Positions 9,421 to 19,486 of a stretch of DNA of 64,000 nt are shown piece by piece. How positions within the stretch are numbered: position 1 is the stretch's first letter; every line of letters starts with the position of its first letter. The stretch comes from an uncultured Lentisphaerota bacterium. GTDB lineage: Bacteria > Verrucomicrobiota > Kiritimatiellia > CAIQIC01. Where the stretch lies: contig CAITZM010000115.1 of assembly GCA_903896925.1 (NCBI GenBank), positions 62,001 through 126,000 on the forward strand, given 5' to 3'. The position numbers were made by a program, and so were the translations under genes. The notes beneath the pieces are model-generated. The model was not told the DNA's origin, searched no databases, and saw only the letters and a list, made by a program, of their open reading frames with translations.

Positions 9421-11445
9421 TCACGGACGCTTGCGCAGATAAGGCGCGGCGAGCAGGGTGTTTTCGGGAATGCCGCCGCCGCACCAACGGACACGCAGGG
9501 CGCCGGATCTGTCGTGCGAAAAATGCTCCACCTTCAAGGGATGCAGACCGGCCGTGAGATGGACCTTGGCTGCGGTGCCGCTGGTGATAAACCTCTGCCG
9601 GCGCCAGTTGTCCAATACGCAGTGATCGTCGAGATAGAAGCGGATGCCGTCTGAGCTTTGGCTGTAGAAGATGTAGTCCGCCTCGCGCGGCACGTCAAGG
9701 TAGCCGGTCCAGCGCGACGAGAAGCCACCGGGCAGGATCCACCATACGGGCGGATCCTCTTCAAAATCGCGGACCAGATCGTGCTCGACACCGCGCCAGG
9801 CCGGGATTTTCAGGCTGACATCCTGATAGTACGTCACGCTCAAACCCTCCGGCCGGACCCAGCGGCTCACCTCGCCCGCCTCCAGCAGGGACCAGAACAG
9901 GATTCCGACCACGATGGCCCCGCGGACCGTGCGGCGCCGGTCGGCGAGCGTGACGGCGACCGATGGCGTTTCCAGGAACAGTCGGTGTGGCGCGGGCGCG
10001 GCAGCACGCCGCCGCAATCGCCGCCAGAGCAGCAGCCCCATCATTGTCACCAAGACCAGCAGCGAGAACAGCAGGGTGACATGGACGGAGCGCAGATAGG
10101 CGGGATCGTCCACCGTGATGATGTTGGGGAGGAGCAGATCCGGCGCACCGCTGATAAAGTTTCGCTCAATGGACTCCATCCGCCATAAAGCCCAGTGATA
10201 GCGGAGCTGGAGCAACATCGCGGCCACGGCGGCCAGCAGACCGAAGCCAAGCCAGCGGATCTGGATGTAGTGCTGATACAGCCGCTGAAAACGCGCACAG
10301 GCCATCACCACCAGAAAGACCAGAGGCAGGACCAGGAAACGCGAGGGCACGCGCTCGGTGTTCGGGACGGCGGCCGGCAGGAACGCAATGAATTGCTGAT
10401 AGAAGTCGCCTAAGGAGAGGGCCAGCAGGATCAACAAGGGCAGATAAAGGCCGCGAAAACGGATGGCCGCGAGTTCCGGCCGCGCACTGAAGGCGAACCA
10501 GATGCCAAAGATGACAAGGAACGCGACACCGACCAGGCCGACGTACAGGTCGTATTCCCAAGGGAACAACGCCTTCTTGAACAAGGCGGTCGAGTCCAGG
10601 CGGGTAAGGATGTCGGCGAGCGAGCCGAAGCCGTTCTCGAACTCCGCCGACGAAAGTTTGCCCAGCGTCAGCGCGGCCGGCGCGAGGCGGAAGACCGACA
10701 GCAGGCCGGTCAACGCCGCCGCCAGAAGGGCGGGCCAGCGGGCGCGGCTGCTGCAGAGGAACAGCAGGCCCAGAAAAATCATGCACAGCGCATAGAGATG
10801 AATCGAGCCCTGCAACAGCACGAACAGGTTGACCAGGGCGATCTTGACGGCGGTCTCGAAAACCGGCGCGCGCCGGTCGAGCGCATCGAGGACGAAGGCG
10901 GCCAACATGGCCAGGTAGAAATAGCCGTTCCATTTGTGGCCCGCGGCAACGTGCGCGATGATGTGCCCGTTGAGGTTGAACAGCAGGACCAAAACAAGGA
11001 ACGCGACCGGCGCAAGGTCAAGCCGTCGCCGCAGCATCAAACAGCCCCAGAAGCCGATGGCGAAATGCAGCAGGACATTGGCGACCACGAACTGCTTCAG
11101 GGTCAGGAAGGCAAGGAGCGGGGCTTGGGGTGCGAGCCAGTAGAGCGCTTCCGGCACGGCCATGAACCGCTGCGTCGGCCGCAGCGGCTGCACCGGGGTC
11201 GATACGTGGTAGGGCGCCTGCTGGGTCTGCCAAGCCTGCTGGATGATGTGGTAGTACTGCTGCTCGACCTTCCAATCAATCGCACTGAAAAATGGCTCCG
11301 GCTCCTGGCACCTGAAGAACGACCACCAGAAGCCGCCGCCCAGCAACAGGACGAGCCCCAGAAAGAGCACCTGTGTCCGCTTAAAACGGCTGGAGGAAGG
11401 CGGCCCAAACGCAAAGGCTAGAAAGTTATCCACCCATGCGGACAT
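9421..11445 (-). CDS. Polytopic membrane protein with C-terminal PA14 domain
   Basis: Many TM helices, then GYLDVPREADYIFYSQSSDGIRFYLDDHCVLDNW...VHLTAGLHPLKVEHFSHDRSGALRVRW, a PA14 pattern. Confidence 0.75.
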   Translation of the reverse strand: MSAWVDNFLAFAFGPPSSSRFKRTQVLFLGLVLLLGGGFWWSFFRCQEPEPFFSAIDWKVEQQYYHIIQQAWQTQQAPYHVSTPVQPLRPTQRFMAVPEALYWLAPQAPLLAFLTLKQFVVANVLLHFAIGFWGCLMLRRRLDLAPVAFLVLVLLFNLNGHIIAHVAAGHKWNGYFYLAMLAAFVLDALDRRAPVFETAVKIALVNLFVLLQGSIHLYALCMIFLGLLFLCSSRARWPALLAAALTGLLSVFRLAPAALTLGKLSSAEFENGFGSLADILTRLDSTALFKKALFPWEYDLYVGLVGVAFLVIFGIWFAFSARPELAAIRFRGLYLPLLILLALSLGDFYQQFIAFLPAAVPNTERVPSRFLVLPLVFLVVMACARFQRLYQHYIQIRWLGFGLLAAVAAMLLQLRYHWALWRMESIERNFISGAPDLLLPNIITVDDPAYLRSVHVTLLFSLLVLVTMMGLLLWRRLRRRAAAPAPHRLFLETPSVAVTLADRRRTVRGAIVVGILFWSLLEAGEVSRWVRPEGLSVTYYQDVSLKIPAWRGVEHDLVRDFEEDPPVWWILPGGFSSRWTGYLDVPREADYIFYSQSSDGIRFYLDDHCVLDNWRRQRFITSGTAAKVHLTAGLHPLKVEHFSHDRSGALRVRWCGGGIPENTLLAAPYLRKRP

Positions 11446-11448
11446 GGG

Positions 11449-11934
11449 TTACTTTTTCCCGGTTCGGATGAGTAGAATTTCCGCCTTGGAGACGTCCTGC
11501 TGTCGGCGACGCTGGCGCAGCAAGCGGTGCAGTTCCCCCAATAATTCAAGCTCGTATTTCTCATCTGGAGTCACCCGATCCAATAGGTCGGAGACGGCCA
11601 CCTCCAATTGTTCGATGGCCGTGCCGGTCGGAATCACCAAGAGGTGCCTTGCCGGCGCGACCTCGACGAGCCGCAGCCAAGGAATATCATGGAGCCGCCG
11701 GCTCGGTCCGACGATGATGATGGACTCGTTGGGGCGCACCTCGACGACATCCACCAGGGGACGTTCTGCCGCAGTAAAGCCGATGGCCAAGGTTGTTGCC
11801 TTGACGATGGCGCGCGCACGGTCGCCATGCAGGGCGGCGAGCTGCTGCAGGATGCGCTCCGGCAGCGTCACCGTGATGGGGCGGCGCGCCTCTTCGAATT
11901 TGGGTGGCCGTCCGCTGAGTTTACGTCGTTCCAT
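11449..11934 (-). CDS. 161-aa ribbon-helix-helix-like regulator, copy 1
   Basis: RRPITVTLPERILQQLAALHGDRARAIVKA resembles an RHH N-terminus; near-identical ungapped paralog at 18086-18571. Confidence 0.6.
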   Translation of the reverse strand: MERRKLSGRPPKFEEARRPITVTLPERILQQLAALHGDRARAIVKATTLAIGFTAAERPLVDVVEVRPNESIIIVGPSRRLHDIPWLRLVEVAPARHLLVIPTGTAIEQLEVAVSDLLDRVTPDEKYELELLGELHRLLRQRRRQQDVSKAEILLIRTGKK

Positions 11935-11975
11935 GGAAAGTCTCCGCGAAAAACACGAACACTGGGAATTTCTAC

Positions 11976-11983
11976 GTTATAAC
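11976..11983. promoter_or_regulatory. Candidate operator/-10: perfect palindrome GTTATAAC, 42 nt before RHH copy 1
   Basis: Context GGGAATTTCTACGTTATAAC...ACAATACCTTTTT; matched upstream of RHH copy 2 with identical spacing. Confidence 0.5.
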
Positions 11984-12301
11984 CCGCCGCGAGACAATAC
12001 CTTTTTCGCGCCCCGGATACCGGTGGAAAAAGACGGCTGGGAGACCCCACGACCGCGAAAAAGGCACCGCAGGCGGTCATGCTCGGACGCGGGTAACGTG
12101 TGGACGAGGTTCGTCGGGCCGGCTCAGACCGACGCCGCGCTGATCATCGCGAGGCCATGTTTCAGGCCGATGCAGATCCGGCTGACGAGCGCGCCACCGC
12201 TGATGTGCAGGACGCCAACCGAGGACATCCAACATTAAGACGAGTTTCAGCAAGGGATCATGTGCGGCATCCCAATCCACAAGAGCCGACGAACCCCAGT
12301 C

Positions 12302-12342
12302 GTCACACGCTTAATAAAGCAGGATCACGAACCTTATTACGG
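12302..12342. promoter_or_regulatory. Bipartite conserved motif GTCACACGCTTAATAA-N14-CCTTATTACGG (copy 2)
   Basis: Matches 291-331 in both blocks and in spacing. Confidence 0.5.
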
Positions 12343-12533
12343 TCATATGCCGCACCTGGGGTGAAGCCATCCAGCGGGATGAGCGGGCCTCCGCGCACCG
12401 GAAGGCCGAACATGACACGCGGCGCTTGGGACCCGTCCGCCACCTGACCGGCAAGGCCTGACACCGGAAGCGCAGCGTTTGAATTACCGCGTAATCATGC
12501 CAGACCCACGCCCTTACAACTCACGTCTATTTC

Positions 12534-13571
12534 TTAGAAAAAGGCCTTGCACAAGCGCAAGGCGCCTTGCGCCCAGGGCGCGCGATGCGACACGCCAACG
12601 CCACCGGTCAGTTTGCCGACATTATCCAGGTACCAGGTGTAATTGCGCAGCAGCGCATCTTTGTTCGAGAATTTGGGATTAAACCCGAGTTTCTGCCTGG
12701 CCTTTTCAATGGAAACAAAGGACTCCTTGCCAGCCGTTTCATAAATCCACTTATAAACCGGCGAGAGATGCAGGGCTTCCAAGAAGCGCAGGGCGTAGAT
12801 CGCCGGCTGCTCGGGGATGGAAATCACCCGCTTGCCGTGGCCCGCGAAATCAAGGACGGCCTGAAAATCGGTGCGTGGGGTGCCGAATTTTTCAGCCCCG
12901 ATATTGAAGGTGTCGTTGGCGGTCACCTCCGGCAGCGTGCAGCACAGCCAGATGGCTTCACACAAATCCTCTACATCCAGGTATTGGTAGAGGTTATTAC
13001 CGCTCCCTAAGATCGGGAAATTATGTCCCTCCTTGGCCCATTCATAGAACAACGCAAAGACGCCCAGACGTTCCGGACCGATGAATGATTTGGGCCGCAG
13101 AATCGGCACCTCCAGGCCCTCGGCGCGATACTTTTCGCACAACTGTTCGGCCGCAATCTTGGCTTCGCCATACGGCCCGACGCCGTGCAAGGGATCGGTT
13201 TCCAGGAGGGGATGATGGTCCGGTATGCCGTACACCGCGGTGGAAGAAATGTGGACCACGCGGCGGACACCCGCGCGCTGGGCGGCGTCCAGCACCGTCC
13301 GCGTGCCTTCAATATCGATAGAATAAATATCGGCGGCCGCGTAGAGCGGCAAGGCGGCCGCGGCGTGGACGACCAGATCCACTTCTGCCATGGCGCGGCG
13401 TACATCCTCGGCGTTGCGGATGTCACCCGAAATGATGCGCACCCGATCCCGCACGTCAGCGTAATCGAACGGCGCGATGTCCAGCGACGTCACTTGCTGG
13501 CCTTTGGCCAGCAGATAACGCACCAGATTGATCCCCAGAAAGCCCGCCCCGCCCGTGATCAGATAGCGCAT
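12534..13571 (-). CDS. NAD-dependent epimerase/dehydratase (extended SDR)
   Basis: [21 protein letters not shown] Rossmann motif; [10 protein letters not shown] catalytic motif; ATG at 13571. Confidence 0.88.
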   Translation of the reverse strand: MRYLITGGAGFLGINLVRYLLAKGQQVTSLDIAPFDYADVRDRVRIISGDIRNAEDVRRAMAEVDLVVHAAAALPLYAAADIYSIDIEGTRTVLDAAQRAGVRRVVHISSTAVYGIPDHHPLLETDPLHGVGPYGEAKIAAEQLCEKYRAEGLEVPILRPKSFIGPERLGVFALFYEWAKEGHNFPILGSGNNLYQYLDVEDLCEAIWLCCTLPEVTANDTFNIGAEKFGTPRTDFQAVLDFAGHGKRVISIPEQPAIYALRFLEALHLSPVYKWIYETAGKESFVSIEKARQKLGFNPKFSNKDALLRNYTWYLDNVGKLTGGVGVSHRAPWAQGALRLCKAFF

Positions 13572-13748
13572 GGTCAGTTGTCTCCTGCTTGTTGCTGCCC
13601 TCAGTTTTTCCAGAACATGCGTCCGCACGTACCGCCACAGGGCATAGCTGGGCGAGTATAGAAAGCCGCTGGTGATAGTCAAGGTCACGCCGCCCATCCG
13701 TGGCTACCACCGTTGCATTCCCCCTCAATAATCCTCACCCTGGCCTCT

Positions 13749-13764
13749 TTATTAAGTGCGTGAC
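13749..13764. promoter_or_regulatory. Core motif TTATTAAGTGCGTGAC (copy 3, inverted relative to copies 1 and 2)
   Basis: Reverse complement of GTCACRCRCTTAATAA; in the divergent intergenic region before 13888. Confidence 0.4.
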
Positions 13765-13887
13765 AGACCTCGTCTTTTTTATAAAAGTTATTGCCTGCGG
13801 TGCAGTGCTCCGTGTTGGTGCGGCCTGGAAAATGCAAACTGCGATGAACTCGGCAACCTGCCGTCCCCGGGGCAGGCTGGAACAACC

Positions 13888-15930
13888 ATGATAAATACCC
13901 CCACGATGACCCGCCGCCGCTGGCTGAGCGCGGCCCTGCCCGTGCTCTTGCTGGGACTGACCTTGAACGTGGTATTTTTTGGCATCAGTGTGCGCTGTGT
14001 GCCGCCATCCGCCGACGAAGCGATTGCCGGTTCCCAAGCCTTGGACGTAACGCAAGGACTGCTCCCCCTGCTCATTTGGGCGCAGCCCTATCAATTCCCG
14101 CTGGAATGCTATCTGGCGGCGCCGGTGGCGCGCTGGTTACCGCCGACCGCCTTCGGGGCCAGATTGATTCCTGCCGTGATCGGCCTCGTGACCGTCCTGT
14201 TGGGCCTGTTCGCGCTGCGTCGCATGGTGCGAACTGCCGACGCCTGGCCCGGCTGGCTGTTGATGATCATTCCCTCCGCCTATGTGTTGATGCTGCAAGT
14301 GGCCTATGCCATGCCGCAGCACAGTTCCATGTTGTTGCTGTCCACCCTGATTCTTCTGTGGTTGACGGCGCGCCCGGAGCGACCGCTGCCCGTCATCTTG
14401 CGCGCGGCAGGCGTGGGCTTGCTGGCAGGACTGGCCTTCAGCAATCATATGCTGGCCTTGCCCGTACTCATCATGTCCAGCGTCGTAATCATGCTGCACG
14501 ACCGCTGGCAACGGTCCCTGCTGGCCCTACCCGCCTGGCTGGCCGGCGTGGGCCTCGGGCTGGTCCCCTTTCTGCTGGCGCGCTGGCTGCATCCGGGTGC
14601 CCATGCGGAGGTCGGCGGCACACTGCCGTGGAGCATCACCCTGCAACGCCTATGGGCACCCACCTGCACCCATACCCTGCCGGGTGCATTGGGGCTCAAC
14701 CCCTGCCTCTATCCCGATGACAAAACCCGGCTGGACCTGTTCCCCGATGTCGGTTTTCTGCTGGCGCTCTTTTGGTTTCTCGTGCTGCTGGCGCTGGTCG
14801 TGTTGAGGTGCCTGGCGTGGACCCGTCAAATCCGGACCGAAGGGCGGTTACGCCTGGAGCCCTGGGACTTCCTGCTGGGCGTGGCCGGGCTAGGGGTCCT
14901 GCTGTTTGCACACAGTGCGCGTCAGCAATGGCATGCCTACCGCTATCTGCTGCTGGCGGCGTGGTGTTTCCCCTTCCTCCTGGCCGGGGTGTATGCCCAA
15001 CTGCGCGGCGGCTGGCGGCGCGTGTTCGCAGGTGCCGTGATTTTCCTGGCGATACTCAATACGGTCTGCAGCGTGGCGCTGATGCGCCACTGGGCTTCGC
15101 CTGGCTTTGCCACCCGCGAGTCCGATCTTGATGACCTCCGGCCTGTCATGGACGAACTCGAGCGGCAAGGTATCCGCCACTGTTTCTCCACTCATTTGTT
15201 TGCTTACCGATTAACCTACGAAAGTGGTGGGCGCGTGCTGGCCAGTCAGGCCTACAATGAACGTTTCCCGCAATGGCCCTTGCCGCACAAGGATCAAGTC
15301 CACGCCGCCACCAACGCGGCTTATGTGTTGGTCCAACGCCTGCCCCCTCTGCCGGCGGAGCGTTTTGAACAGGATCTGACCGTGATGGGTGTGGCCTGCC
15401 GTGTCGCCACGGTAGGCGTGTTCCGGGTATATTCCGAATTTCGTCAGACGATTGCCGCACCGCAGGAACAGCGGATCATGTTTGACGATGCGGGGGCTAT
15501 AGCCAGCCATAGCGCGGCCGGGTCCTCCCGATTGACGGCGGATCCTCACTCCCGTTTGGGGCAAAGCCAAACCAACCAACTGGCTGGCATGTGGCTCCAG
15601 CAGGAGTGGAAGCCGTTGCGGCCTGTGCAGCGTATTTCCTTGTACTACCACAACCAGCCGCAGGGGCATGCGCCCTTCCGCGAAATTCTCCTGCGCGGCA
15701 CCAACGGCTGGGAGAATATTAGCGCTAATTCAGCTTTCAAGGAGGATCCCTTTGCCTTCGCCAATGCTCATCCGGTATACGGTGATTTGAAACAAACCCT
15801 CCGCTTTGCTCCACGCCTGGCCGATGCTCTGCGGGTGCAGCTTAAGCAACCCCACCCCCGGCCGGTGTGGATGCTGGGCGAGGTCGAGGTGTATTCTGCC
15901 ACGGATAGCACTCCAACAGGCACACCCTGA
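13888..15930 (+). CDS. Polytopic glycosyltransferase-like membrane protein with C-terminal soluble domain
   Basis: ATG 13888 MINTPTMTRRRWLSAALPVLLLGL; PSADEAIAGSQALDVTQGLLPLLIW loop typical of GT39-like proteins; about 10 TM; discoidin-like C-terminus suggested. Confidence 0.65.
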   Translation: MINTPTMTRRRWLSAALPVLLLGLTLNVVFFGISVRCVPPSADEAIAGSQALDVTQGLLPLLIWAQPYQFPLECYLAAPVARWLPPTAFGARLIPAVIGLVTVLLGLFALRRMVRTADAWPGWLLMIIPSAYVLMLQVAYAMPQHSSMLLLSTLILLWLTARPERPLPVILRAAGVGLLAGLAFSNHMLALPVLIMSSVVIMLHDRWQRSLLALPAWLAGVGLGLVPFLLARWLHPGAHAEVGGTLPWSITLQRLWAPTCTHTLPGALGLNPCLYPDDKTRLDLFPDVGFLLALFWFLVLLALVVLRCLAWTRQIRTEGRLRLEPWDFLLGVAGLGVLLFAHSARQQWHAYRYLLLAAWCFPFLLAGVYAQLRGGWRRVFAGAVIFLAILNTVCSVALMRHWASPGFATRESDLDDLRPVMDELERQGIRHCFSTHLFAYRLTYESGGRVLASQAYNERFPQWPLPHKDQVHAATNAAYVLVQRLPPLPAERFEQDLTVMGVACRVATVGVFRVYSEFRQTIAAPQEQRIMFDDAGAIASHSAAGSSRLTADPHSRLGQSQTNQLAGMWLQQEWKPLRPVQRISLYYHNQPQGHAPFREILLRGTNGWENISANSAFKEDPFAFANAHPVYGDLKQTLRFAPRLADALRVQLKQPHPRPVWMLGEVEVYSATDSTPTGTP

Positions 15931-16082
15931 CTCGGCCAGGATAAAGGAGCATCACAGCAGGTCAAAAGAAACCGGGGCTGACCAGCCGGTCAGATATCCC
16001 GGCACGGACAGCAGCGGCGCTTACTGGATGGTTTCAACTGGCTGCTGTGCGGCAGAGCATCGCTCCGGGGAAACGGCCGGAG

Positions 16083-16223
16083 GCCGCTTCTACGAAGAAG
16101 CCCGAACTGAAGCCCGCAACCCGTAGAAGCGGCGTCCCGCCGCTTAGCCCCCAGCGCAGAGGATCGCAGCAAGCCACCCGCCAACGGTCGGTCAGAGATA
16201 AGCGCCCGGCGGCCGCTTCTACG
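16083..16223. repeat. Intergenic palindromic repeat cluster (GCCGCTTCTACG / CGTAGAAGCGGCGTCCCGCCGCTT)
   Basis: Arms at 16083-16094, 16122-16145 (inverted) and 16208-16223. Confidence 0.65.
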
Positions 16224-16248
16224 ACAGGCACCGCAGCGCCACGTGGAG

Positions 16249-17973
16249 TTATGAGCCCGGCGGATACGGGGTGGCGAAATAGCGCGGATGATATTTCTGC
16301 ATGAGGGTGACGGCCGCGTTGGTGTCCGTCAGCCGCCACAATTCGCAACTCAGGTCGCCCCACTTGGCCTCCACGGGGATGCTGGTCAGATTGTCGAGCG
16401 CCTTGGGTCCCAGGCCTTGCTGGAGCATGCGCATGGCGGTGTGGGTGACGCCATTGCGGGCGAGCCAGAGGGTGTTGCGCTGCATTTCGGCGGCGCTGAT
16501 GCGGCCGTAGGTGCGGACCCAGAACCACGGTTGGGCTTCGACCCGCAGCCGGCCTTCGGACAGGAACAGCAGGATATAGGCGTCCCAATAATCGGCGATG
16601 ATTACGGCATGCTGTCGTTCGAGTTCGGGAACCAGATGGCCACGCACCATGTGCTTGTAAAACGTGTTCTTTTTTAATTTTTCAGTGACCACGTCGCGCC
16701 AGCTCACCACCGAACTCATGAGCAATAGCAGGATCAAGCCCACGGCCAGCAGCATGGGCGCACGGGCAGCCGCCGGCCGGTTGGAGGCCATGGGCCTGCG
16801 CACCGGCACGCAGAACCGGCAGAACAGCCAGATCATCGCCTCCACAATCTGCAGACAATAGCGGCGGTTGCTCTGGTCAGAAATCATGTGCGTATGGGTC
16901 AGCATGATGGCCAGCACGATCCACGGGCCCCAGAACCAGCCGTGATCCATGGGCGTCATTTCGCCGCGCCGACGCACCAGGAAATAGAGGTATCCCGTTA
17001 TCGCGGCGGCCACCCACAGCAGTACCAACTCTTCCTGATAGGTCGGCGGCCCCCACCGGTCGTCGAAACTGAAGAGGGTCGGAATGACCTTGTGGATCAA
17101 CACGTCGAACTGTTCGCGCAGGGCGGCCGCATCGGCCCAATGGCTGCCGAGTTCCATGCCGAACGGCCAGGTAGCCGCCCGGAAGAGCCGGTGCAAGATC
17201 ATCGGCAGGCTGCCGCCCAGCAACCCGGCGGCGAGCCAGGCGCAAGCGGTCAGAAATTTTCTACCCGGCCCGATCCGCCATTGCTGCCCCGCGAGCAGTA
17301 CCAAGGGGATGAGGCCGTAGGCGCACACTTGCGGCCGCGAAAACATACCGTACCCGAAGGCCAGCCCTGCCAGCGCCCACCAGCGCCAGGACGGCAACTG
17401 GCCGGCGCGCAAGGCCGCCGCCAGCCGGCTGGCGCTCAACATCAGGAGGCCGGTCACAAAATAGCCCAGTTCCGTGCTGGCATTGCCCCCGTAATCGAAC
17501 AGATGTTTGGGCAGGCCCAGCAGCAGCAGCAGGAACAGCACCAGCGCCACGCCGGAACGGCGCTGCGTCTGGTCCGCGGTCGCGACGAAGCTCCGGAAAA
17601 TCATCCACAGGCCCGAGAGCGAGAGCACACCACCGGCGGCAGCGAGGATATAGGCCCACGGCACCGTTTTGGGCAGCAGCGCCTTGAACGCCGCATACAG
17701 ATAGGGCGTGATGGACAGCAGGTAATTCTGACCGTAGGCCAACGACGGGAGATGGCCATAGGTATAGAGATCTTCGCCCATCAGCCCGAAATTGACCGCA
17801 TCGGAATCCAGCGAGCAGTAGGGCAGGCGGATGAACAGCGCATACAGGGCCAGCACCAGCAGCAGCATCGGCACCTGCCACAGCCACGCAGGCGAAGCAA
17901 CACCGCGCAGGCCGGACACCAAGCGCCGCCAAGGATCAGATGGAAACGTCTTTTTCATGAGAAGTAAATACAC
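16249..17973 (-). CDS. Polytopic membrane protein (glycosyltransferase-like)
   Basis: 574 aa, many TM helices; LPYCSLDSDAVNFGLMGEDLYTYGHLP first loop. Confidence 0.6.
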   Translation of the reverse strand: MYLLLMKKTFPSDPWRRLVSGLRGVASPAWLWQVPMLLLVLALYALFIRLPYCSLDSDAVNFGLMGEDLYTYGHLPSLAYGQNYLLSITPYLYAAFKALLPKTVPWAYILAAAGGVLSLSGLWMIFRSFVATADQTQRRSGVALVLFLLLLLGLPKHLFDYGGNASTELGYFVTGLLMLSASRLAAALRAGQLPSWRWWALAGLAFGYGMFSRPQVCAYGLIPLVLLAGQQWRIGPGRKFLTACAWLAAGLLGGSLPMILHRLFRAATWPFGMELGSHWADAAALREQFDVLIHKVIPTLFSFDDRWGPPTYQEELVLLWVAAAITGYLYFLVRRRGEMTPMDHGWFWGPWIVLAIMLTHTHMISDQSNRRYCLQIVEAMIWLFCRFCVPVRRPMASNRPAAARAPMLLAVGLILLLLMSSVVSWRDVVTEKLKKNTFYKHMVRGHLVPELERQHAVIIADYWDAYILLFLSEGRLRVEAQPWFWVRTYGRISAAEMQRNTLWLARNGVTHTAMRMLQQGLGPKALDNLTSIPVEAKWGDLSCELWRLTDTNAAVTLMQKYHPRYFATPYPPGS

Positions 17974-18085
17974 GGACCAGCCAAGGGTTTGATCAGCTCT
18001 TCATCAAAACCCCGCTCAAGCAGGCCGCCCCCAGCGCTTCGCCGGCACCGGGCCGCGTTCCAGATGAGGACTTACATGGACGACA

Positions 18086-18571
18086 TCATCGCTTCCCGAT
18101 GCGGAGCAGGAGAATTTCCGCCTTGGACATATCCTGCTGCCGGCGGCGCTGGCGCAACAGCCGGTGCAGTTCATACAACAACTCGTACTCGTACTTTTCA
18201 TCCGGCGTCAAGCGATCCAACAGGTCGGAGACGGCCACCTCCAACTGCTCAATGGCCGTGCCGGTCGGAATCACCAGCAGGTGTCGGGCTGGCGCCACCT
18301 CCACGAGCCGCAGCCAGGAAATCTCTTGCAGCCGCCGGCTCGGCCCGACGATGATCACCGCTTCGTTGGGCCGGACCTCGACCACGTCCACCAACGGGCG
18401 CTCGTCCGCATTAAACCCGATGGCCAAGGTCGTCGCCTTGACGATGGCGCGTGCCCGGTCCCCGTGCAGGGCGGCGAGTTGTTGCAAGATACGTTCCGGC
18501 AGCGTCACCGTGATGGGCCGGCGCGCCTCCTCGAACTTGGGCGGCCGTCCGCTGATTTTTCGCTTTTCCAT
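18086..18571 (-). CDS. 161-aa ribbon-helix-helix-like regulator, copy 2
   Basis: Roughly 16 substitutions versus 11449-11934 by eye, no gaps. Confidence 0.6.
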   Translation of the reverse strand: MEKRKISGRPPKFEEARRPITVTLPERILQQLAALHGDRARAIVKATTLAIGFNADERPLVDVVEVRPNEAVIIVGPSRRLQEISWLRLVEVAPARHLLVIPTGTAIEQLEVAVSDLLDRLTPDEKYEYELLYELHRLLRQRRRQQDMSKAEILLLRIGKR

Positions 18572-18612
18572 AATCTTTCCCCGCAGAAACCAAATCCGCG
18601 GGGAATTATTAC

Positions 18613-18620
18613 GTTATAAC
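18613..18620. promoter_or_regulatory. Candidate operator/-10: GTTATAAC palindrome, 42 nt before RHH copy 2
   Basis: Context GGGAATTATTACGTTATAAC...ACAACTCTTTTTT, same as copy 1. Confidence 0.5.
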
Positions 18621-18748
18621 GATGCACACAACAACTCTTTTTTGAGGAGTCGAAACACTGACGTCTGCCCCCAACCGCGGGGCAGCGCGCCGGCAAATGA
18701 TCGGATCCGGGCCATCAACTGGCAGCACGCCGGAGTCTGCCGCGGCCC

Positions 18749-19324
18749 TTACTGGGCGAGGCCTTTCATCTTGGCGACGAAGGCAAAGATGAAAATACCG
18801 TAGACAATCATGAAGAGGATCGTAAAGACGAACATCATGATATAGCCCCACCCGAGCATCTTGAACGCGCTACGCTGCTTCTCCAGCGCCGGCAACAGCG
18901 CGGGATCCACACCCGGCAGCGTGGCAAACAGGTTTTTCGCACCGAGCAACCCGGCGCCGCCCATGATCATGGGGATGCCATAGATGACGCCGATGCAGGA
19001 CAGGCAGGCAAACGCGCCACCGATGATGTGCATGACACCGACGAAGGTCATCCAGCCGCCCAAGCCCTGCGGCACCGGGACGACACCCGCGCCGGGGACC
19101 GCGACCACCGGGACGGCCCCGGCGGAAGCAGAGGGAGCCGCGGCGGCCGCCTGCGGCTGCAGCGCAGCCACACTGCTGGCCGGGGCCCAGTTGGCCATGC
19201 CCTCGCTCCAGACCAGCGTGGCCGCAGAAATTTGCCCGCCGGCGAGCAGTTGCTGCAGTTCGCTTTCCGGTACCGGCCCTTTTTTCTCCTGACCGTCCGC
19301 CGAATAGAACCAATTCTTTTCCAT
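18749..19324 (-). CDS. GYF_2 (DUF4339) domain membrane protein
   Basis: WFYSADGQEKKGPVPESELQQLLAGGQISAATLVWSEGMANWAPA; C-terminal TM helices. Confidence 0.8.
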   Translation of the reverse strand: MEKNWFYSADGQEKKGPVPESELQQLLAGGQISAATLVWSEGMANWAPASSVAALQPQAAAAAPSASAGAVPVVAVPGAGVVPVPQGLGGWMTFVGVMHIIGGAFACLSCIGVIYGIPMIMGGAGLLGAKNLFATLPGVDPALLPALEKQRSAFKMLGWGYIMMFVFTILFMIVYGIFIFAFVAKMKGLAQ

Positions 19325-19486
19325 GATGTCTGACTCCCGTGGTTGAAGGCTGCGCGAAGGATAAGAAGTCGCGTCCCAAGATGCAAGCTGTCAGCAGCCG
19401 GAAAATCCGCACCCTGTGCAGCCCCGGCGGGACCACGCAGGTGCGGGACGAGGCACCCACCGTGCAGACGATTGCGCGCGCCGGGG

